This document shows positions 57,934 to 64,000 of a stretch of DNA of 64,000 nt, in pieces. The stretch covers positions 1-64,000 of the forward strand of contig DVOS01000036.1 of assembly GCA_018713435.1 (NCBI GenBank), in the 5' to 3' direction. Position 1 is the stretch's first letter; each line of letters starts with the position of its first letter. The notes under the pieces are model-generated. The model made no database searches. It was not told the origin of the DNA and saw only the letters and a program-made list of their open reading frames with translations. Origin of the DNA: Candidatus Merdiplasma excrementigallinarum (GTDB taxonomy: Bacteria; Bacillota; Clostridia; Lachnospirales; Lachnospiraceae). The translations under genes and the position numbers were made by a program.

Positions 57934-57980
57934 GGATGCTGTTTCATCATGGAATTCATGGTGGAGCAGCATCCTCTTTT
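57934..57980 (+). terminator. Terminator of queT (recurring family)
   Basis: GGATGCTG pairs with CAGCATCC around ATCATGGAATTCATGGT and is followed by TCTTTT. It is a diverged member of the 4206/21743 terminator family. Confidence 0.75.
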
Positions 57981-58052
57981 AATTAAGTAATGTTTTAGGC
58001 ATAGGAAAACCACCCCAAAACTCAATTTTTCCGGCATCGTCGTCTCCCTTCA

Positions 58053-58082
58053 TTGACAAGCCCTCCGCCGGAATCGTATAAT
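58053..58082 (+). promoter_or_regulatory. Promoter of the VOC gene
   Basis: Perfect TTGACA (58053-58058) and TATAAT (58077-58082) with an 18-bp spacer. Confidence 0.7.
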
Positions 58083-58143
58083 GAGAAAAAGCCCCGGCGC
58101 ATCCGGGACAAACGATTAAACAGTATGGGAGGTAGTTGCATCT

Positions 58144-58536
58144 ATGGACAAAGCAGCACTATTTACAGGACTTTCCCACATCGGTCTTCCTACGGCGGAT
58201 GTGGAGCAGACGGTGAAATTTTATGAGCAGTTCGGCTTTCGTATTCAGTGGAGCCAGCACAGCAGCCCGGAAAGCCACACGGTATTTATGGAGTGCGGCA
58301 GCTGTGTGATGGAGATCTATTACTTCGCCGACCCGGCAAAGGCCAACGGGGCGGTGGACCATGTGGCCCTGAACGTAACGGATATTGAAGCGGTTTACGA
58401 ATATGTCCGCTCTCTTGGCTATACGCCTCTGGAGGAAGCCATCACCTTCCTTCCCTTCTATGAAAAAGGGGTACGCTTCTTTACCATTCTGGGACCCAAC
58501 CATGAGAAGGTGGAGTTCAGCCAGCGGCTGCAGTAA
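58144..58536 (+). CDS. VOC-family (glyoxalase/dioxygenase-fold) protein
   Basis: The 130-aa protein has the paired beta-alpha-beta-beta-beta units of the vicinal oxygen chelate fold: LSHIGLPTADVEQTVKFYEQ in the first half and VDHVALNVTDIEAVYEYVRS in the second. Likely metal ligands are His 12, His 73 region (VDHVAL) and the Glu of EKVEFSQ near the end. Function within the superfamily (isomerase, lyase or resistance protein) cannot be told. GGGAGG lies about 12 nt upstream. deoC follows after 98 bp. Confidence 0.85.
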   Translation: MDKAALFTGLSHIGLPTADVEQTVKFYEQFGFRIQWSQHSSPESHTVFMECGSCVMEIYYFADPAKANGAVDHVALNVTDIEAVYEYVRSLGYTPLEEAITFLPFYEKGVRFFTILGPNHEKVEFSQRLQ

Positions 58537-58634
58537 CGGCAAAAGCCGGCAGACGCCGAATCCTGGCGGACGGCGCCTGGGATGGACAGCGCCGCTGCCG
58601 CCCGCAGACTATATATAATAGGAAGGAACAGGTT

Positions 58635-59294
58635 ATGAATCATTCGGAAATCTTATCTCATGTAGACCACACCCTGCTGGCGCAGACAGCCACCTGGGAG
58701 GAAATCCGGGCTCTCTGCGACGATGCCCTCCGCTTTGGCACTGCCTCTGTCTGCATCCCGCCCTGCCGGGTGAAGCAGGCGAAGGAGTATCTGGGGGAGC
58801 GAATGGCGGTGTGCACGGTTATCGGCTTCCCCAACGGGTACAGCACCGCTGCCGCCAAACTGGCGGAGACGAAGGAAGCTCTGGCCGACGGGGCCGATGA
58901 GATCGACATGGTCATCAATATCGGCACCCTGAAGGAGGGAAATGAACAGCTGGTAAAGGATGAAATCGCCTGCCTGAAGGAAGCCTGCAAAGAAAAAATC
59001 CTGAAGGTAATCATCGAGACCTGCCTGCTGACAGAGGAAGAAAAAATCACCATGTGCCGCCTGGTGGCAGAAGCCGGCGCGGACTATATCAAAACTTCCA
59101 CCGGCTTTTCCACAGCCGGCGCCACCTTCCAGGATGTGGCCCTGTTCGCCAGGCACATAGGCCCTCATGTAAAAATCAAGGCCGCCGGAGGCATCTCCTC
59201 CTTTGAGGACGCGGAGGAATTTCTGAAGCTGGGGGCGGACCGTCTGGGCACCAGCCGCCTGGTAAAAATCGAAAAAGCAGCCCAAAAGGCTTAG
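58635..59294 (+). CDS. deoC: Deoxyribose-phosphate aldolase
   Basis: The 219-aa cytoplasmic class I aldolase cleaves 2-deoxyribose 5-phosphate to glyceraldehyde 3-phosphate and acetaldehyde in deoxynucleoside breakdown. Family motifs are VDHTLLAQTATWEEI, CTVIGFPNGYST, KVIIETCLLTEEE, the Schiff-base Lys in DYIKTSTGFSTAGAT and KAAGGISSFEDAEEF. AGGAAGG precedes ATG 58635. No other deo genes are adjacent. It ends at a strong terminator. Confidence 0.95.
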   Translation: MNHSEILSHVDHTLLAQTATWEEIRALCDDALRFGTASVCIPPCRVKQAKEYLGERMAVCTVIGFPNGYSTAAAKLAETKEALADGADEIDMVINIGTLKEGNEQLVKDEIACLKEACKEKILKVIIETCLLTEEEKITMCRLVAEAGADYIKTSTGFSTAGATFQDVALFARHIGPHVKIKAAGGISSFEDAEEFLKLGADRLGTSRLVKIEKAAQKA

Positions 59295-59309
59295 ACACAG
59301 CAAAAAAAG

Positions 59310-59356
59310 AGGATGTAACAAGAGGCGCTGCAGCCTTTTTGTCACATCCTTTTTTC
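59310..59356. terminator. Bidirectional terminator between deoC and the convergent surface-protein gene
   Basis: AGGATGT pairs with ACATCCT with an inner AGGC / GCCT stem. TTTTTTC follows on the plus side and TCTTTTTTT on the minus side. Confidence 0.8.
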
Positions 59357-59361
59357 TTTCT

Positions 59362-61827
59362 CTACTCCGGTATATACGTCAGGAACACGTTTCCCGCTTC
59401 CTCAAACATGGCCGTGCTGTCATTCAGGCCGCCGTAATACCATTCGGTTGTGCCCGGATCCAGAAGGAATACGTTGAACTCGTCATATCCTACAATGATT
59501 ACCGGGCCCTGGAGAGTCTGGGCGATCACCGGGCTTCCGTGGCTGACAAAGTACAGCACCTGGTCCAGGGTGCAGCCGCTTACGTCCAGCACCCGCTGCT
59601 CTATTCCCTCCTGAAGCTGATCCGGATCTGTGGTGCCGGCCGTCACAGCCGCCGGAAGATCCTCCACCTGCAGTTCCGCCCGGGTCTGCCGGTCTCCTCT
59701 CACCCAGATATAATTCTGCTCTTCATCCACCACCAGCCCCAGCAGCTCATCCGCTTTCACCACGGCCTCGTTGGGCCAGGCGCATACATCCGCCAGCGCG
59801 CCGGAGGCGTATACATAGTACAGATGACGGTCCGGCCGGTCCGGAAGGATCTCCAGAGTGCCGGAAGCGCCGGAGGATAACACCCGGCTGCTGACCGTCT
59901 GCACATCGGAGGGGGAGATGGTGCCTCCTACCCGGAGGATGACCTCTGTCTGCTTCCGGGCGCTGGTCTGGGTGGCGGTTCCCACCAGAACCTCCGACTC
60001 GGTATCCGTGCTGACGATGTGGTCCTCGGTTCCTTCCGCGAACACGTCTCCGTTTTTCACCACCCGGGTCAGGGTCAGCATATTGTCGCTCTGCTCCACT
60101 TCCGTTACATAGGCTCCGGCAGGCTCATATTCCTTCACCGTGTTTCCTTCTCCGTCCCGGATGGTCAGCCGGTACATGGGGAAGATGCCGTTTCCGCCGT
60201 GGGAGACGTCAATATCCTCCGCCCGGGCCACGCCGTAGACCAGATCCTCTTTCATGTAGGCCACCGGACGGATCCTCTCATCCGCCCCGCAGGTAATCTC
60301 CTGGGTGGCCCCGGTCTCCAGATCCAGCACGTTCAGCGCGGTGGAATCCCCTGCATCCCCCTGGGGCAGCCAGGCAAAATACCGGCCGGACTGGGAGGCG
60401 GCATGGCAGTCCTCCGCCACGTCGGAAACCAGCACTTCATAGGTGCGGCTGTTTAAATCGATCTGGTAAACGTTTCCCTCCAGCAGCACGCAGAAGCGGG
60501 AGCCGTCCTGGGAAATATAGGCCAGGCTGTCCACGTCCCGTTTAAGGAATTCCGCGGATTCCATGCTGGAGAGGAAAATCTCTTCATTCACCGTGCTTGA
60601 GGCGGCTTCGTAGTAATAGACCGCCACGCCGTTTTCTCCTTCGTGAAGGCCCCGGTTCATGTAGCCCGCCACGGCGAACCACACGTCCCCCTCTCTGCCC
60701 ACCCGCAGGATATGGATGCTGTGGGCGTCATAGAAGTCCCGGTAGTCCATATTTTCTTTCTGGGGAAAGCCGAATACTTTTGTCAGGGTTCCGTCCAGCC
60801 GCCGGTAGGTCCACAGCTCGTTCTCCTGCACAAAAGCGGTCACCCGGTTTTCCTCATCTGTGACAAACTCCACGTCCTTGTCCGTAATGCCCAGGTTAAT
60901 GCCGTTGTCCTGCAGCACGCTGTTCTCCGGATTGAAAATCTGGTCTGTGGTGCGCTCCAGGTTCAGCAGGTAAATACGGCTGTCCGTGTACCGCACCCGG
61001 TAGGATTCGTGCACGTTGTAAAGCTCCGTCTCACCGGAATCCGTCAGGGACGCGATCCGGTAGTCCATGGTCAGGGTGGCGGTATTCTCGTTGATCTCCC
61101 GGATGCGGGGCGTGGGCTTATAGTAAATCTGAGGATTCAGATTTCCCCAGGTCAGCTGGTCCACGCTGTCGTGAATGTCCATGTAGGCCAGGGTCTGCTC
61201 CGCGTCGGTGGTTTCATCCGGCTCCACCGCGGCGCTCACTGCGCTCAGGTCCGTCTTGTTGACGCACTTGTCATAAAATCCCAGCACATAATCGATGTAG
61301 GCGTCTGTGTGCAGCCCGTCCGCCATCAGCACGTGGGTATAATAGTAGATATTTCTTCCCCCGGAGTTCACCTGGATTTCCAGCATGTACTCCTGGTTCA
61401 TCAGCATCTTGTTCTGCAGTTCCAGAGTGGCGTACAGGTAGTCCCCGTCCTGCTCCAGGGTCACCACCTTGGTCTGCTCCAGAGACTCCGTCCCGTCCAG
61501 GGTCAGCACCTGATAGGTGACGCTGTCAATGGAAGCGCCGAAGGCCTGGATCTGAATATCCAGGCGACGGTCCGCATTCAGGGGCGTAATGCTGTCCCTG
61601 ATGTAGGATACGTCCATCTGGCCTGCATAGCCGTGAAGACAGTTAAAGCTGGTTCCGTCATCCTGCATGTACACCAGCGGGAAGGTGGAATCATCCATGA
61701 TTTCCGCCGTATCCGGAGCCGTCCGGTTGATAATTCTGGAAAATACCAGCACAGAAGCCAGAAACAGCACTATCAGAAATAATATGTGCAGCGCCGCGTT
61801 CCGCGCCGTTCTCATTCGTCCCTTCAT
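59362..61827 (-). CDS. Membrane-anchored extracellular protein, unknown function, with C39-like tail
   Basis: The 821-aa protein has one N-terminal membrane span (about 12-34; ALHILFLIVLFLASVLVFSR) and a large outside region. Residues about 50-230 look like a beta-sandwich. The middle (about 280-700) has repeated YxxxxDGSRFCVLLEGNVY-like strands suggesting a beta-propeller. The last 70 residues (CTLDQVLYFVSHGSPVIAQT, then GPVIIVGYDEFNVFLLDP) resemble the second half of a C39-type peptidase but lack a clear catalytic pair. ATG 61827 follows AAGGAAC; the track start reads through the upstream gene. Not a family I can name; probably a surface sensor or binding protein. Confidence 0.65.
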   Translation of the reverse strand: MKGRMRTARNAALHILFLIVLFLASVLVFSRIINRTAPDTAEIMDDSTFPLVYMQDDGTSFNCLHGYAGQMDVSYIRDSITPLNADRRLDIQIQAFGASIDSVTYQVLTLDGTESLEQTKVVTLEQDGDYLYATLELQNKMLMNQEYMLEIQVNSGGRNIYYYTHVLMADGLHTDAYIDYVLGFYDKCVNKTDLSAVSAAVEPDETTDAEQTLAYMDIHDSVDQLTWGNLNPQIYYKPTPRIREINENTATLTMDYRIASLTDSGETELYNVHESYRVRYTDSRIYLLNLERTTDQIFNPENSVLQDNGINLGITDKDVEFVTDEENRVTAFVQENELWTYRRLDGTLTKVFGFPQKENMDYRDFYDAHSIHILRVGREGDVWFAVAGYMNRGLHEGENGVAVYYYEAASSTVNEEIFLSSMESAEFLKRDVDSLAYISQDGSRFCVLLEGNVYQIDLNSRTYEVLVSDVAEDCHAASQSGRYFAWLPQGDAGDSTALNVLDLETGATQEITCGADERIRPVAYMKEDLVYGVARAEDIDVSHGGNGIFPMYRLTIRDGEGNTVKEYEPAGAYVTEVEQSDNMLTLTRVVKNGDVFAEGTEDHIVSTDTESEVLVGTATQTSARKQTEVILRVGGTISPSDVQTVSSRVLSSGASGTLEILPDRPDRHLYYVYASGALADVCAWPNEAVVKADELLGLVVDEEQNYIWVRGDRQTRAELQVEDLPAAVTAGTTDPDQLQEGIEQRVLDVSGCTLDQVLYFVSHGSPVIAQTLQGPVIIVGYDEFNVFLLDPGTTEWYYGGLNDSTAMFEEAGNVFLTYIPE

Positions 61828-61924
61828 AATCGTTCCTTTTCCCCTTAATTCCAAACGTGCCCAAAAGTCCGGGGGCATTTCAAGATGCCCCCATTCTATC
61901 AGACTTTCCGCCGGCACGCAACCG

Positions 61925-62332
61925 CTAGATTGGAAAGCCCGGGGCCCAGATCCGCTGCCTGCGCCTCTGCCGCCGGCAGCGCCGCCTGCAGATTTCATCC
62001 GCCAGCAGCACCCGGGCCATCTCCTCCAACCAGGGTTCTTCCTTTTCTTCCCGGTCCGGATCCATTTCCCGGGCCGCCTCTTTTGCCATCTTGCTTGCCA
62101 GCAGCCGTACCATGAGCCGGTCCGGGTACTCATCGTACATCAGGCTTCCCTCATACTCCATTTTGTCGCAGTTTTCTTCCGCCTGCCTCCAGAGCCTTCT
62201 GGCCGTCTCCGGATAATAGGACCGCATTTTCCAGACTTCCTCCCGCAGCAGCCGCTCCCTGGACAGCGCGTCCTCCGCAGCCGGAAACAGGCCGGCGCCT
62301 GGGGAAAGGTCCCCGAAATCTTGCCTTTCCAT
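61925..62332 (-). CDS. Small charged protein of unknown function
   Basis: The 135-aa protein is mostly helical and charged (LLREEVWKMRSYYPETARRL, YDEYPDRLMVRLLASKMAKE) and ends with an Arg-rich segment (ICRRRCRRQRRRQRIW). It has no signal or membrane segment. ATG 62332 follows AGAGGAGA. It lies 57 bp after gtrA and 97 bp before the membrane-anchored protein gene. I do not recognise a family. Confidence 0.6.
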   Translation of the reverse strand: MERQDFGDLSPGAGLFPAAEDALSRERLLREEVWKMRSYYPETARRLWRQAEENCDKMEYEGSLMYDEYPDRLMVRLLASKMAKEAAREMDPDREEKEEPWLEEMARVLLADEICRRRCRRQRRRQRIWAPGFPI

Positions 62333-62389
62333 CCGTTTCTCCTCTCCCGGTATCACTATTATCTTATGCGAAGCCGGGCAGAGAGTGTC

Positions 62390-62806
62390 TTACTTTTCCT
62401 GTCTGGCGGCCCTGGCATTGGTATCCAGGGATTTCCCGAATACGAAGAACCGGTCGTAGAGATATTCCAGGACAAAGTTGGCCGCCATGTTCAGCACGGT
62501 CACCGCCAGCCCGTTCCAGCCCAGAGTCTCCGCCAGATAATTTCCCAGCACCGTGCTCACCGGGGTAAATACGCAGTAAAATCCCGCCACCAGGGCCATG
62601 GCCCGGGGTACGTTGCCGGCTGACCGGAAGGTATACTGCCGGTTCAGGGTAAAGTTCCACAGCACGGACAGGATCAGGGCGATCAGATAGCAGGGCCAGT
62701 AATCCCAGCCGGTGACCGTATCCAGCAGGGAAAAGGCCGCCAGCTCAATCACGCCCGCCGATATGGAAAACAGGGCAAATTTTATTGCCCGCGCGGATTC
62801 TTTCAT
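62390..62806 (-). CDS. GtrA-family membrane protein
   Basis: The 138-aa protein has four membrane spans and the GtrA signatures IKFALFSISAGVIELAAFSL and LWNFTLNRQYTFRS near the middle, with NFVLEYLYDRFFVFGKS at the end. GtrA proteins are thought to flip or deliver lipid-linked sugars for surface polysaccharide. The gene starts 11 bp after the FGGY kinase, with a GGAGG in the gap, so the two are co-transcribed. Confidence 0.9.
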   Translation of the reverse strand: MKESARAIKFALFSISAGVIELAAFSLLDTVTGWDYWPCYLIALILSVLWNFTLNRQYTFRSAGNVPRAMALVAGFYCVFTPVSTVLGNYLAETLGWNGLAVTVLNMAANFVLEYLYDRFFVFGKSLDTNARAARQEK

Positions 62807-62817
62807 GTGTTTCCTCC

Positions 62818-64000
62818 TTATGATTCCCGGGCTTCCCGGTTCAGGGCCAGGAAGTTCTTCCGGTTGCTTTTATACAGCTGCCGGAATACCTGATAGTACC
62901 GGTCGTAGATCTGTTTTTTGGCCTGGTCGGGCCGGAATGTTTTCCGGACCGGGATCATCTCCTCGATCTGCTCCAGGCTTTCTATTTCCCCCAATCCTGC
63001 CGCCGCCACGGCGGCCGCTCCCACAGCTCCCACGTTCTGAGGGCTGTCCACTACCTGGACGGTTCTGCCGGTAATGTCCGCCAGGATCTGGCTGGTTACG
63101 TCCGACAAAGCCCCGCCGCCGCAAAAGCGCACCGCGTCGGAGGTTTTTGCTTTCCGTTCCTGGCACTCCAGCATCCAGCGCAGGTGATAGCAGATTCCTT
63201 CCAGCACCGCCCGGATCATCTGCGTCTTTCCTGTCTCCAGGGAGATATTGAAAAACATGCCCGCTGCGTTGGGATCTTCAAAGGGACACCGGTTCCCGTG
63301 AAGCCAGGGGGTAAACAGCACCCCTCCCGCTCCCGGCTCTATGTTTTTTACCGTCTCTGTCAGGTAGTCGTACAGGCTGGTATACACCGCCTCCTGGCCG
63401 CTGGTAATGTCCCGGCTTTCCAGGTAGACGCCGATTTCGTCCAGCGCCAGGTGATCCTTTACCCACTCCAGACATTTTCCCGCCGTCTCCATCTCCGCGA
63501 AGTAATTGTATCTTCCCCGCTGAACGCCCACCACCGCCGCCATCATGCTGCCGGCGTCTGCCATCCGCTTCTCCACCACCGTGGATACCCAGCCGGATGT
63601 GCCGGAATAGATATGGGTTTTTCCCGGCTTTACGCAGCCGGAGCCCACTCCGATCAGGGAAGCATCCCCGCCTCCGCCAAATACCAGGGTTCCCGGCTTC
63701 AGGCCCAGCTCCTCTGCGGCTTTCGCTGTCAGGGTTCCCGCCGGCTCGCAGGCCCCGATGATCCGGGGCAGATGCTCCGGGCGGACCCCCAGCATCCGGC
63801 AGAGTCCCTTATTCCACCCTTCTTTTCCTTTTCTGCTGTCGTACAGGAAGGTGGAAAAAGCGGTATCTTCCGTCATCACAAATTCGCCGGTGCACCGGGC
63901 AATCAGGTATTCTTTCACGTCCAGCCACTTGTAGACCCGGGAGAACGCCTGGGGTTCATGGTTTTCCACCCATTTGTACTTCCACACCGGGTCTTTTACG
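62818..64000 (-). CDS. FGGY-family carbohydrate kinase (xylulokinase-like), truncated by window end
   Basis: The reading frame is open to the window edge, so about the first 100-130 residues are outside. Visible parts include KWLDVKEYLIARCTGEFVMT, the GGGGDASLIGVGSG loop, GGVLFTPWLHGNRCPFEDPN and the FGGY C-terminal signature region VRFCGGGALSDVTSQILADI with VGAVGAAAVAAAGLG. Such kinases phosphorylate xylulose, gluconate, glycerol or related sugars with ATP; the exact sugar cannot be read. GtrA follows immediately. Confidence 0.88.
   Translation of the reverse strand, partial: VKDPVWKYKWVENHEPQAFSRVYKWLDVKEYLIARCTGEFVMTEDTAFSTFLYDSRKGKEGWNKGLCRMLGVRPEHLPRIIGACEPAGTLTAKAAEELGLKPGTLVFGGGGDASLIGVGSGCVKPGKTHIYSGTSGWVSTVVEKRMADAGSMMAAVVGVQRGRYNYFAEMETAGKCLEWVKDHLALDEIGVYLESRDITSGQEAVYTSLYDYLTETVKNIEPGAGGVLFTPWLHGNRCPFEDPNAAGMFFNISLETGKTQMIRAVLEGICYHLRWMLECQERKAKTSDAVRFCGGGALSDVTSQILADITGRTVQVVDSPQNVGAVGAAAVAAAGLGEIESLEQIEEMIPVRKTFRPDQAKKQIYDRYYQVFRQLYKSNRKNFLALNREARES

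Overview
The window looks like a chromosomal segment of an anaerobic Firmicute of the Lachnospiraceae/Clostridia type. Evidence: an H-cluster [FeFe]-hydrogenase, strong AGGAGG ribosome-binding sites throughout, a CIRCE-controlled Hsp20, secreted proteins with Gram-positive architecture (YG-type wall-binding repeats with NlpC/P60, a giant isopeptide adhesin ending in a VKTGD sorting-like motif) and a fairly GC-rich, gene-dense background with AT-richer islands. No rRNA, tRNA, CRISPR array or complete transposon was recognised. The genus cannot be fixed from sequence alone.

Layout. 0.1-4.3 kb: a ZTP (pfl) riboswitch with promoter and terminator precedes a two-gene operon, a NuoF-cluster/GltD-type flavin oxidoreductase and a monomeric-type [FeFe]-hydrogenase. 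4.3-6.6 kb: an AT-rich MerR/membrane regulator with a frameshifted partner, a Phd/YefM antitoxin with a truncated PIN toxin, and CIRCE-Hsp20. 6.6-9.2 kb (minus): a MotA/ExbB-like and MotB/OmpA-like pair resembling ZorAB, without recognisable Zorya effectors. 9.3-17.9 kb: YqeY, a secreted transglutaminase-like protein, an AroE-like dehydrogenase, a wall-repeat NlpC/P60 hydrolase, a cytoplasmic GH13 amylase and a GNAT enzyme. 18-22.7 kb (minus): a three-subunit xanthine-dehydrogenase-type molybdoenzyme and a D-2-hydroxyacid dehydrogenase. 23-29.7 kb: an AT-richer sugar operon (LacI regulator with palindromic operators, AnmK-like kinase, ribose-type ABC transporter, FSA/transaldolase-like aldolase). 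29.8-32 kb: LacI and AraC regulators.

32-56.2 kb: a surface-protein region. A (TEAPx)n secreted protein, a duplicated PD-(D/E)XK nuclease-like gene and an 18.4-kb adhesin gene (about 6,137 codons, interrupted by one in-frame TAG directly followed by ATG) lie downstream of a BTAD/SARP-like regulator with a degenerate GGDEF-like tail. Three paralogous small proteins sharing a YxxNx(S/T)WQG...FRSxLEL motif surround the regulator. The promoter of the third paralog plus adhesin and the promoter of the TEAP protein share the same two GAAA direct repeats at identical spacing from TATAAT. This suggests one regulon driven by the BTAD protein and is the best candidate for an undescribed system here.

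56.2-57.4 kb: a non-coding-looking stretch that holds a type I toxin-antitoxin locus (30-32 aa membrane toxin plus antisense RNA) and a decayed second copy. 57.2-59.3 kb: a preQ1-I riboswitch-queT unit, a VOC protein and DeoC. 59.4-64 kb (minus): a large membrane-anchored extracellular protein, a small unknown, GtrA and a truncated FGGY kinase running off the window.

All assignments are from reading motifs and spacing by eye; no database search or folding program was run.
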